Assembly: GCF_901709675.1 (NCBI RefSeq)
Contig: NC_051092.1
Span: 16,125,128 to 16,189,127, forward strand
Length of the DNA: 64,000 nucleotides
Source of the DNA: Syngnathus acus
Taxonomy: Eukaryota; Chordata; Actinopteri; Syngnathiformes; Syngnathidae
Direction: 5' to 3'
In this document: positions 1 to 9,913 of the stretch, one piece after another
How positions within the stretch are numbered: the first letter of the stretch is position 1
Layout of the letters: each line of letters opens with the position of its first letter
Position numbers and translations under genes: made by a program
Notes under the pieces: generated by a model
The model's database searches: none
What the model saw: the letters and a program-made list of their open reading frames with translations, nothing else
What the model was told of the DNA's origin: nothing

Positions 1-207
1 TATATATTATTATTATAATAATAAATAATTGTGATAAATAACTGGAACATCACTCAAATATTGATGATCCCGTTGAGAGTCTCACATATTTCTTCGCTAT
101 CGAGTTTGCTACTGCATGCGCAGTGATACTGACCGGCAGAATAACATCCGGTTGTTCCCAAAGATGATCTTTTTTCTAAAATAATTTTACGTTTACGGAC
201 TTAAGTA

Positions 208-447
208 ACCCGGTCGGGTCATACCAAAGACTATAAAAATGGGACCCATTGCTTCCCTGCTTGGCACTCAGCATTAAGGGTTGGAATTGGGGGGTTAGAT
301 CACCAAATGATTCCCGAGCGCGGCGCCGCTGCTGCTCACTGCTCCCCTCTCCCCCAGGGGATGGATCAAAATCACACGGGGATGGGTCAAATGCAGAGGA
401 CAAATTTCACCACACCCAGATGCGTGTGTGACGATCATTGGGACTTT
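208..447 (+). repeat. tRNA-type SINE body, head missing
   Basis: This segment is the reverse complement of the body of the SINE at 44480-44797 (shared blocks include ACCCATTGCTTCCCTGC and CCCAATGATCGTC on the opposite strand). The tRNA-derived head with A and B boxes is absent. The body runs directly into a poly-A stretch and then into the terminal part of a family C transposon, so the SINE sits inside that transposon. Confidence 0.7.
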
Positions 448-577
448 AAAAAAAAAAAAATGTCAAAATTTGGGTGCGTATTATACATGGGTACAGGCTT
501 TTTTCCAGCATCGACATGCCATTTTTTAGGGTGCGTATTATACATGGGGCGCATTATGCATGGAAAAAAACGGTAAA
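448..577. mobile_element. Family C DNA transposon, right-hand end
   Basis: Three copies of a TATAA/TATGC-type motif (reverse complement of TATAATACGC) lead to a terminus reading GGAAAAAAACGG followed by TA. It is the mirror of the left end at 21027. The TA at 578-579 interrupts a sequence (AAATTATATAT..AAATAACTATTATA) that is uninterrupted at 14570-14610 on the other strand, so the element inserted into an A/D element. Its left end is not identifiable and may lie outside the window. Confidence 0.65.
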
Positions 578-1761
578 TTATATATGAAATAACTATTATA
601 GAAGCAATAATATCAAACCATCTGTGTCACTCCAAATCATTAAATCAAATTCCTCGTCCTTTGTCAACAACGCCACCCATGCACCCTGACGTCAGCCTCG
701 TCGTTATTCTACAGATCTAGTATATAACTATATTGTAGCGTTAACAAAGTACAAGGAAAGACGTGGGTTTGGTAAACGTCTCTTTATTTAACAAAACAAG
801 AGTTCAACGAGCCAACAATTACTGAACTGTAACGTCAAAAATGTATACAAGTTGCTACACGAAATAAAATATATCAAATAACTATAACATAAATAATTCA
901 CCGCCACACGGCCCCAAGCACCGGCGTGGACTTCCAGGCGTGTGGCAGCGTCGACTTCCATCCCCGGAGGTGGCAGTTCCAGCCACGGTGGTGGAAGAGA
1001 GCTCCATAGAATAGGACCGGGCGTGCGTAAAAGCCATGTCCGAGCCCCATCCACCGTCCCCGGACAGCCACCCGGCCGAGTGCCGGCCCCCAACTTCCAT
1101 CCACCGAGGTGAAAGAGAGCTCCGCAGAGTAGGACCGGGCGTGCGTAAAAGCCATGTCCGAGCCCTATCCACCGTCCACGGACAGCCACCCGGCCGAGCG
1201 CCGGCCCCCGACTTCCAGCCACGGAGGTGGAAGAGAGCGCCATAGAATAGGACCGGGCATGCATAAAAGCCATGTCCGAGCCCCATCCACCGTCTCCGGA
1301 CAGCCACCCGGCCGAGCGCCAATCCCCGACTTCCATCCACGGAGGTGAAAGAGAGCGCCGTAGAGTAGGACCGGGCGTGCGTAAAAGCCATAATAGTTTT
1401 TCAAACCTTCTGTGTCACTCCAAATCATTAAATCCTTCAAACTCTTTGTCCTCCGTGTCACTTACAAACAAAGCCGCTCATGATGCCGGTAGTACGTGGG
1501 GCCCTTCGTCATCTTCGTCATCCCGTGATCGAATCCTTTGTCCTTTATGTAAACAACCGCTGCGCCACTGACGTCACTTGCAGTTCAAAATACAGTAATC
1601 CCTTGCTACATCGTGGTTCGTTCATCGCGGTTTCACTTTTTTTTTTTTTTTTAAATTTTGAAAATTTGTGAAAAAAATCACATATAAGTCGCTCCTCAGT
1701 ATAAGTCGCCCCCCCATCCAAACTATGAAAAAAAACGCGACTTATAGCCTGAAAAATACGG
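578..1761 (-). mobile_element. A/D-type DNA transposon, copy 1 (partial)
   Basis: This is the interior (D) of the same element that is complete at 13918-16069, on the opposite strand. It has the shared AATAAA-containing block with AAACCCACGTCTTTCCTTG at 740-800, and ends at 1761 in AAAAATACGG followed by TA. A 90-bp segment resembling a pogo/Tigger terminus (ATCCCTTGCTACATCGTGG, 1595-1630) lies just inside the end, as in the other copies. It has no protein-coding capacity; open frames here are by-products of the 118-bp repeats. Confidence 0.65.
975..1392. repeat. 118-bp minisatellite inside A/D copy 1
   Basis: The phrase CCATGTCCGAGCCC recurs at 1035, 1153 and 1271, and a diverged fourth unit boundary falls at 1389, giving an exact 118-bp period over about 3.5 copies. 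Related A/D elements hold only one such unit (14198-14300) or a different 30-bp minisatellite (51287-51765). Confidence 0.85.
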
Positions 1762-1763
1762 TA

Positions 1764-2107
1764 GTAAAGTTGCAGATATTTGAAATGTTATTTTTGATTA
1801 CGTAAAATTGAATTTAAGAGAAACAAAATTCAGTCAGTTAAATATGAAAAAGGAATTGCCATAGTGCCCCACTCAACAAGGAACTACTTTCCATGTCCAA
1901 CTTTGAACAAGAGTCAAGATTTGTGTGTTCAAGACTGGAAATACGAGATTTTTTTTCTGTTAATATTTTCCTTTTTTTGTGTCCTGGAGGGAAAGTAACG
2001 AGGCGATTACTGAGTGTTTTGGCGCGACATCCTATCCCCCTCTATTAACTAACTGGAACTTTTGGGCTTGAGCAGTGAGCACCCACTCACTTAAAATGTC
2101 TGTCCAC
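1764..2107. other. Unassigned DNA upstream of the LINE
   Basis: AT-rich sequence without a recognisable repeat, exon or RNA gene. It probably belongs to an upstream intron or the 5' flank of exoc3l1. Confidence 0.4.
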
Positions 2108-2120
2108 GTGCTTGTAAACA

Positions 2121-5100
2121 TCCATCCATCCATCCATCTTCTTCCGCTTATCCGGGTCGGGTCGCGGGGCAGCAGCTTCAGGAGGGACTCCCAGACTTCC
2201 TCTCCCCAGCCACTTCATCTAGCTCATCCCGGGGGATCCCAAGGCGTTCCCAGGCCAGCCGAGAGACATAGTCTCTCCAGCGCGTCCTGGGTCGTCCCCG
2301 GGGGTCTCCTACCGGTGGGACATGCCCGGAACACCTCCCCAGGGAGGCGTCCAGGAGGCATCCTGATGAGATGCCCGAGCCACCTCATCTGGCTCCTCTC
2401 AACGTGGAGGAGTAGCGACTCTACTCCGAGTCTCTCCCGGATGACCGAACTCCTCACCCTATCTCTAAGGGAGAGCCCGGACATCCTGCGGAGAAAACTC
2501 ATTTCGGCCGCTTGTATCCGGGATCTCGTTCTTTCGGTCACGACCCATAGCTCGTGACCATAGGTGAGGGTAGGAGCGTAAATCGACCGGTAAATTGAGA
2601 GCTTTGCCTTTTGGCTCAGCTCTCTCTTTACCACGACGGACCGGTACAGAGTCCGCATTACTGCCGACGCTGCACCGATCCGCCTGTCGATCTCGCGCTC
2701 CATCCTCCCCTCACTCGTGAACAAGACCCCAAGATACTTAAACTCCTCCACTTGGGGCAGGATCTCATCCCCGATCCGGAGAGGGCATTCCACCCTTTTC
2801 CGATCGAGGACCATGGACTCGGATTTGGAGGTGCTGACCCTCATCCCGACCGCTTCACACTCGGCTGCGAACCGCTCCAGTGAGAGCTGGAGATCAAGGC
2901 CTGAAGAAGCCAACAGCACCACGTCGTCTGCAAAAAGCAGAGACGCGATGCTGAGGTCCCCAAACCGGACACCCTCAACGCCTCGGCTGCGCCTAGAAAT
3001 TCTGTCCATAAAAATTATGAACAGAATCGGTGACAAAGGGCAGCCTTGGCGGAGTCCAACCCTCACTGGGAACGAATCCGACTTACTGCCGGAAATGCGG
3101 ACCACACTCTGGCATCGGTGATACAGGGACCGAACCGCCCTTATCAGTTGGCTCGGTACCCCGTACTCCCGAAGCACCCCCACAGAACCTCCCGAGGGAC
3201 ACGGTCGAACGCCTTCTCCAAGTCCACAAAACACATGTGGACTGGTTGGGCGAACTCCCATGCACCCTCGAGGATCCTGTTGAGGGTGAAGAGCTGGTCC
3301 ACTGTTCCACGGCCAGGACGAAAGCCACACTGTTCCTCCTGAATCCGAGGTTCGACCTCCCGACGGACCCTCCTCTCCAGCACCCCTGAATAGACCTTAC
3401 CAGGGAGGCTGAGGAGTGTAATTCCCCTGTAATTGGAACACACCCTCCGGTCCCCCTTCTTAAAGAGGGGAACCACCACCCCAGTCTGCCAATCCAGAGG
3501 CACTGTCCCCGATGTCCACGCGATGCTGTAGAGACGTGTCAGCCATGACAGCCCCACAACATCCAGAGCCCTTAAGAAATCCGGGCGGATCTCATCCACC
3601 CCCGGGCCTTGCCACCGAGGAGTTTTTTAACTACCTCAGTGACTTCAACCCCAGAGATTGGAGAGTCCGCCTCAGAGTCCCCAGGCCCTGCTTCCACAAT
3701 GGAAGGCGTGTCGGTGGAATTGAGGAGGTCTTCGAAGTATTCTCCCCACCGACACACGACGTCCCGAGTCGAGGTCAGCAGCACGCCATCTCCACTGTAA
3801 ACAGTGTTGACGTTGCACTGCTTCCCCCTCCTGAGACGCCGGATGGTGGACCAGAATTTCCTCGAAGCCGTCCGGAAGTCATTCTCCATGGCCTCGCCGA
3901 ACTCCTCCCACGCCCGGGTTTTGCCTCAGCAACCGCCGAAGCCGCGTTCCGCTTGGCCATCCGGTACCTGTCAGCTGCCTCCGGAGTCCCGCAGGCCAAA
4001 ACGGCCCGATAGGACTCCTTCTTCAGCTTGACGGCATCCCTTACCGCCGGTGTCCACCAGCGGGTTCGGGGATTGCCGCCACGACAGGCACCAATGACCT
4101 TACGGCCACAGCTCCGGTCGGCCGCCTCAACAATGGAGGCGCGGAACAAGGTCCACTCGGACTCAATGTCCCCCGCCTCCCCCGGGACGTGGGAAAAGCT
4201 CTGCCGGAGGTGGGAGTTGAAGCTCTTCCTGACAGGGGATTCCGCCAGACGTTCCCAGCAGACCCTCACAGAACGTTTGGGTCTGCCAGGTCGGACCGGC
4301 ATCTTCCCCCACCATCGGAGCCAACCCACCACCAGGTGGTGATCAGTTGACAGCTCCGCCCCTCTCTTCGCCCGAGTGTCCAAAACATGCGGCCGCAAAT
4401 CCGATGACACGACTACAAAGTCGATCATCGAACTGCGGCCTAGGGTGTCCTGGTGCCAAGTGCACACATGGACACCCTTATGTTTGAACATGGTGTTCAT
4501 TATTGAAAATCCGTGTCGAGCACAGAAGTCCAACAATAGAACACCGCTCGGGTTCAGATCGGGGGGGCCGTTCCTCCCAATCACGCCCTTCCAGGTCTCA
4601 CTGTCATTGCCCACGTGAGCATTGAAGTCACCCAGTAGAACGACGGAGTCCCCAGAAGGAGCGCTCTCCAGCACTTCCTCCAGGGACTCCAAGAAGGGTG
4701 GGTACTCTGAGCTGCCGTTTGGTGCATAGACACAAACAGTCAGGACCCGTCCCCCCACCCGAAGGCGGAGGGAGGCTACCCTCTCGTTCACCGGGGTGAA
4801 CCCCAATGTGCAGGCGCCCAGCCGGGGGGCAATAAGTATACCCACACCTGCCCGACGCCTCTCACCGTGGGCAACTCCAGAGTGGAAGAGAGTCCAGCCC
4901 CTCTCGAGAGGGCTTGTACCGGAACCCAAACTGTGCGTGGAGGCAAGTCCGACTATATCTAGTCGGAACTTTTCTGCTCGCACACCAGCTCGGGCTCCTT
5001 TCCAGCCAGAGAGGTGACATTCCATGTCCCAAGAGCCAGCTTCTGCAGCCGGGGATCAGACCGCCAAGGTCCCTGCCTTTGGCCGCCGCCCAGCTTGCAA

Positions 5101-5474
5101 TGCACCCGACCCCTTTGGCCCCTCCCACAGGTGGTGAGCCCATGGGAAGGGGGACCCACGTTTCCTTTTCGGGCTGAGCCCGGCCGGGCCCCATGGGCGA
5201 AGGCCCGGCCACCAGACGCTCGCCTTCGAGCCCCGCCTCCAGGCCTGGCTCCAGAGGGGGGCCCGGTGACCCGCGTCCGGGCGAGGGAAAACGTGATCCA
5301 TTCATTTTTATCATCATAAGGGGCTGATGAGCCGTGCTTTGTCTGGCCCCTCACCTAGGACCCGTTTGCCATGGGTGACCCTACCAGGGGCATGAAGCCC
5401 CAGACAACATGGCTCCTAGGATCATAGGGGCACGCAAACCCCTCCACCACGATAAGGTGACGACTCACGGAGGG
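2121..5474 (-). mobile_element. APE-type LINE (family 1), full-length copy
   Basis: The element is bounded by a 13-bp target-site duplication GTGCTTGTAAACA at 2108-2120 and 5475-5487. It ends in an (ATGG)n tail at 2121-2137, so it reads on the minus strand from a GC-rich 5' UTR near 5474. Its length of about 3.35 kb and the long 5' UTR suggest a complete insertion. The single endonuclease/reverse-transcriptase frame is broken by frameshifts (see the pseudogene entry). Degenerate copies of the same family lie at 17622-17794, 23575-24440, 56752-57139 and 59032-59700. The clade was not assigned with certainty. Confidence 0.9.
2224..5025 (-). pseudogene. LINE family 1 endonuclease-reverse transcriptase, frameshifted
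   Basis: Four overlapping minus frames (5025-3775, 3889-3572, 3599-3144, 3330-2224) together give one polyprotein. The N-terminal part is an APE endonuclease with [12 protein letters not shown] and the STDHHLVV motif. The reverse transcriptase follows, with FVDLEKAFDRVP, GLRQGCPLSP and the catalytic FADDVVLLAS. The C-terminal tail is RWLGHLIRMPPGRLP. The role would be target-primed reverse transcription of its own RNA. At least three frame changes make this copy inactive, although the motifs are well kept, so decay is recent. The start is uncertain: the first frame begins at a Met close to the endonuclease, and more N-terminal residues may be encoded upstream. Confidence 0.9.
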
Positions 5475-5624
5475 GTGCTTGTAAACAAATGTGTGAAAAT
5501 CACTGAAATTAAAATATTCTATTTGTAGTTCTTAATGCGTATTGGTTGTTTAATGTGTAGGATGTATTGTCAATATAGACCATTTTCTTTCACCATTACA
5601 AACTTTAATTTCCCGTCACTGCAG

Positions 5625-5818
5625 GAAAGGAGCTGTGGGCAGTTGTGAGAAATACCTTTGCTGTAGTTCACCAAAACCCCACATCGTTTGTATCGACTGT
5701 GAGGATTATAGAGCGAGAAGAGGCTATTGACAGAGTTCTGCTGGAGGAACGAGCTAAGGGCAATGCCAGGCCCCTATCCCCTGGACGACCTCGCTGCTGG
5801 AGAGCACGTTTCTTCCAG
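5625..5818 (+). CDS. exoc3l1: exoc3l1 internal exon (window exon 1)
   Basis: The exon is flanked by an acceptor (TTTCCCGTCACTGCAG) and a donor (CAG|GTGCCT). It starts with two bases that complete a codon and then encodes 64 residues including LWAVVRNTF, VRIIEREEAIDR and SPGRPRCW. These match the Sec6/EXOC3 family, where the VRIIEREE block and a GRPxxW block follow the N-terminal coiled coil. EXOC3-family proteins are Sec6-type subunits or paralogues of the exocyst, which tethers secretory vesicles to the plasma membrane. Later exons fit EXOC3L1 better than EXOC3. Upstream exons are not visible, so the start of the protein is outside the window. Confidence 0.9.
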
Positions 5819-5895
5819 GTGCCTCTTCTAACATGATTCTAACATTACCAGTGTCTCTAATTTTAAATTACTTAATCTTTGGATTTCCTTTTTAG

Positions 5896-6114
5896 GTTCT
5901 GGAGGAAGTGGTGACTGCTCGGTTTTGTGGTGTGTCTTACCTTCACACACAGGGTCCAGGTTTGGTAGGGCGTCTCTCTACTCTGCAGGATGCTGTTATG
6001 TCCAATCTGGCCACAGTACGCCACTTGCTGGAGCCCTGCGTCCCACCACACTACCGGCTAACTAGAGCCTACCTCAAGGCGATCCACCACTGTTTACATG
6101 CTCACTTGACACAG
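5896..6114 (+). CDS. exoc3l1: exoc3l1 internal exon (window exon 2)
   Basis: Exactly 73 codons lie between TTTTTAG and GTGAGA, in phase 0 on both sides. The translation runs from VLEEVVTARF through a leucine-rich helix to LLEPCVPPHYRLTRAYLKAI and ends HLTQ. The CxPPHY block is a hallmark of Sec6-like proteins. The intron to the previous exon is only 77 bp, so this 5' part of the gene has kept a compact fish architecture, unlike the introns that follow. Confidence 0.92.
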
Positions 6115-6245
6115 GTGAGAATTTCCTCAGTTGGGTTAATCCACCAAAACAACAGCAATTATTTCCCTGTTACTCTAGCTATAACCCAAAAAAAATCCTC
6201 CAAACTTATTATACATATTTACTATGACAAATTTTTGTGGTGTAG

Positions 6246-6316
6246 GTTAGCAGTTGGGACCTGGAGAGTGGGGAGATTTTCGCTGTGCTCAACTGGGTAC
6301 TACATGTCTACAACAG
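6246..6316 (+). CDS. exoc3l1: exoc3l1 internal exon (window exon 3)
   Basis: A 71-nt exon between GTGTAG and GTGAGG encodes VSSWDLESGEIFAVLNWVLH, then VYN plus two bases. The ESGEIFAVLNW stretch corresponds to the L-E-A-N-E-I-V-S-L-L-T-W position of EXOC3. The last two bases (AG) join with C at 16848 to make Ser across a 10.5-kb intron. Confidence 0.92.
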
Positions 6317-6345
6317 GTGAGGTCCATCACCTTCGCAGACTGTGC

Positions 6346-6347
6346 AC

Positions 6348-6390
<43 letters not shown>

Positions 6391-6470
6391 GTCATTATTT
6401 TATTTATAAATCACTTTTCATACAAAATGTGTAGCTCAAAGTGCTGTACATCAGTTAAAAACAAACCTCC
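6346..6470. repeat. (AATC)n microsatellite and LINE/SINE 3' tail relic
   Basis: About twelve AATC units (6346-6390) precede a block containing TTTATTTATAAATCACTTTTCA and CTCAAAGTGCTGTACA, a common fish retroposon 3' end. The tail orientation means the retroposon would read on the minus strand. Confidence 0.6.
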
Positions 6471-6907
6471 AGCCCACCCCATCACCAGCTGTACCAAGCG
6501 TAACAATGCCGGGAAACATGTGGAAACACACAGGCACGCACACACACATCACTGGCTAAAAGCAAGAGCAACTCGACCGGAAATCCTGAAGAGCCCTGAA
6601 GCTCGGCACCAGGCATCCAGGTGACAAATGCACCACCTCAAGGAGCCATCTGTGGCAGGACTGTACCATGTGCCACGGCCGGTAGCCACCCCCACGGAGT
6701 CCCCAGTACAGCAGCAGTACATGCATCGGTTGTAGTCGGGGAGCTCATGGGTAAAGACACAACCGCAGCCCAGAGCCGCTCCATCCGTGTAGGGCTCCTT
6801 TTGAGGAAACACTGATAAAAGTAAACTATTGCTGAAATAAGCAATATTTTTGAAAGGCTCAAACTATTTATGTAGAAATACTAGGAAGTAAAATAATCAT
6901 TCTAGAA

Positions 6908-7207
6908 CAGGGGTCACCAACCTTTTTGAAGTTGGAGCTACTCAAGGGCACCGAATAATGCAAAGGGCGACCACTTTGATAATACACTTCTGAAATAACA
7001 AAGTTACACAGTGTACCTTTAATTTATATTTTTATTAATGATATTCTATGTGAAGACACTGAACATTAATGTTAGTGGGAAGCCTGGAATTGCATGCTCT
7101 TCACCAGTGTACTGTAAACTATTTTTAGAACTGGCCTATGGCCGACTGATGTGGTCGCTGCGGGCGACTGATGTGGTCGCCGCGGGCGACCTGGTGCCCG
7201 CGGGCTG
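6908..7207. mobile_element. 300-bp hAT MITE (family G)
   Basis: It begins CAGGGGTCACCAACC and is flanked by the 8-bp duplication TTCTAGAA at 6900-6907 and 7208-7215. The right end reads GCGGGCTG rather than a full inverted repeat, so that terminus has decayed or been deleted. A second, truncated member starts at 62227. Confidence 0.8.
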
Positions 7208-7222
7208 TTCTAGAACATAAAC

Positions 7223-7426
7223 ACTAAAATCCGTGATCTACACATCTGGCTCCAGGGCCATTGCACCGCCAACAAGATCCCCTATACCAATAACTTCACA
7301 ACCTTCTGGAAACAGCACAATCTTTTTGCAAGGGACGGTTTACACCTCAACCAGGCGGGGGCACGGCTGCTCTCCCTCTCCATGGAGCTCACTCTGGAAT
7401 CCCTGGACTGGCTCCATGAGTCGTGA
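7223..7426 (+). pseudogene. LINE family 2 ORF1, C-terminal esterase-like fragment
   Basis: This 68-codon frame contains FWKQHNLFARDGLHLNQAG and ends at TGA (7424-7426). DGLHLN is the catalytic Asp/His block at the end of the SGNH/GDSL esterase domain found in ORF1 of many CR1 and L2 LINEs. The N-terminal part of the domain with GDS is missing. The fragment overlaps longer but meaningless frames. Confidence 0.7.
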
Positions 7427-7819
7427 CGCGAGGATAGTCCGATCCATTCTCTCCCTTACAACAACAGTTCACCTCCCCTCATACCTCGGACTAACCAAGA
7501 TCCCCCCGCTCCCCCACACGCTAGTCCTCACACCTGGCCCCTTTACTCCACCCCCCCCCCACCTTCACCAAAGGAAAAACCACACCACTGTCACAACACT
7601 ACCTTCCCACTGCAAAAAATTCATGTCCACACCTTCTTTTAGACTCCACCACCGGCTATCGATCTCAGGCACAATTAACCAATCATAATACCTCATAATA
7701 TCCCACTAAACCCTAGCCCAAAATTACATGCCTCTGGAGCTCGCTCCCAGCCCATCACGCAATCTTATTCCAGTCAAACAGATGCCGGGACCCAATCTAG
7801 CACCCATAATAACGTACAA

Positions 7820-9913
7820 ATGACAAAACGGAAAAATAAGTATCACATAAAACAAATTCAAACCATATCCCAATTAAGCAATATTAAAGGTTTTAAAATA
7901 TGCCATCTCAATGCAAGAAGCATCACATCAAAGCTTGATGAAATAAAAATACTCACTGAACAAGGCAAACCACATCTTCTCATCATCACAGAATCGTGGC
8001 TTTCTCCTATCACACCAGACTCGTTTATCTCCATAGACAATTATCAACTACACAGAAGAGACCGGCCAAATAAACCTGGTGGTGGTATTCTATTACTAGT
8101 AAATAAATTATATGCACACACAGTAACCCCAATCACAACAGAAACTGAAACAATGCAACTGGTCATCAGCTTTACACACACCAACATGCAATCACAGTTA
8201 TTGCCAGTTACAGACCGCCAAACACAAATCCCACAGATTATATTAAAAAATTATCCAATATTATAAAAAATATAAAAAACAAAGGAATATATCATAATTG
8301 GCGACTTCAACTTAGACTACAAAGATAAATCATCCAAACCTCTAAAAAGCATGGCAGAAAAATTAGGACTCCACCAATTGATAAAAGAACCAACTAGAAT
8401 ATGTCACACTCGCAGCTCTATTCTTGATCTCATCTTCACCAATCAACCCGCAAAATATAGCATATCAGGAGTCATCCATGTAGCTGTATCAGACCATTCT
8501 CTCATATACACAGTTAGGAAAAACCCGAAACCTCGGAAAAATCATCAACAGTGCACTATTTCAAATATACCAAGATCTAAGCTACCACAGTATGAAACCG
8601 AAATAAAGAATATTGATTGGAGCAATCAACTAGCACTCACCGACCCAGAACAAATCTTAGCAGATTTCCAGAATCGTATAGAAGCCATACGGAAAAAATA
8701 CACTACTACCAGAAAACTCAGTCTACGACAGAATAAATTACCAAGTTGGATAAACTCAGATATTCTCAATTTAATCGCACAGAAAACCACTGCACTGAAA
8801 TTGTATAGGTTAATAAAAACTATTGAAAATAAAACAGCTCTCACACATCTTAGAAATAAATGCACCTTAGAGATAAGTAAGGCTAAAACCACTTACTTCC
8901 AGAAGCAAATCACTCAGGCCGCCACGAACCCCAAAATCCTCTGGCAGACACTAAAATCCATCACTGGGCAAACTCATGAAAATACAAACAACAACATACA
9001 AATATCTTTACAAAATACACTCACTACTGATCAGGAACAGATTGGCAAATGCATTAATAATTACTTCATCACCTCTATTAAAGAACTGACAGAACACTTT
9101 GATCCTCCGTCTCCACCCACACCTATAACTCCCTCATCAGACAAGCTAACCTTCTCTGAGATTACGCTCTCAGAGTTATCCAGTATTCTCAGTTCACTCA
9201 ATAACTCAAAGGCCAAAGACATATATGAACTAAACACAGACTTTTACAAAACCCATGCCAGTAGCTTCCTACCTCTAATCCTCCATTTAATCAATCTCTG
9301 CATAAGACATTCCATATTTCCGACTGCGTGGAAAAAAGCAAAAATTACCCCCATATTTAAATCAGACGACCGAACAACCCTACCCAACTACCGTCCCATA
9401 TCAATCCTCCCACCTATATCAAAACTTTTAGAAAAAACCCTGTCAAAACAACTTATAGAACATCTTGAAACAAACAACCTTCTCAACAACTCACAATTTG
9501 GCTTCCGATCAGCTCGTTCTACACTATCTGCACAGCTACTACTCACAGAATATATACGCACTTCTCTTAATAAAGGCCACATCACAGGAGCAGTCTTTGT
9601 AGATTTCCGTAAAGCCTTTGACACAGTTAATCACCAAATACTCCATAACAAACTAGCTTCCTTTCATCTCTCCCCCTCAGTGCTAACTATGCTTTCATCA
9701 TACCTCTCGGATAGAATCCAGGTTGTTAATATTGGTCAGGCCACATCTACTCCATTACCATCTCCCACTGGTGTTCCCCAGGGCAGCATACTGGGCCCAT
9801 TATTATTCATTATGTACATCAATGACATGCCTAACATATGCAAACAAACTCAATCATATTATATGCTGACGACACAGTTATTTTCACCTCAGATTCGAAC
9901 ATCGAAACCATAA
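7820..9913 (+). pseudogene. LINE family 2 ORF2: endonuclease and first part of RT
   Basis: The frame 7820-8266 begins MTKRKNKYH and carries ICHLNARSI and TESWLSP of the APE endonuclease. It shifts near 8266, after which IIGDFNLDYKD (about 8296) and SDHSLIY follow. The frame 8351-9913 continues through NYRPISILP, FVDFRKAFDTVNH and TGVPQGSILGPLLF of the reverse transcriptase. It shifts again around 9860, where the catalytic YADDT is found only in the next frame. The copy is inactive through these frameshifts and through the hAT insertion. Confidence 0.88.

Noticed and set aside
960-1400. CRISPR-like array
   Set aside because: The units are 118 bp and continuous without unique spacers, in a eukaryotic genome.
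788-1461. Overlapping frames of 60-182 codons
   Set aside because: By-products of the GC-rich 118-bp repeat of a non-coding transposon.
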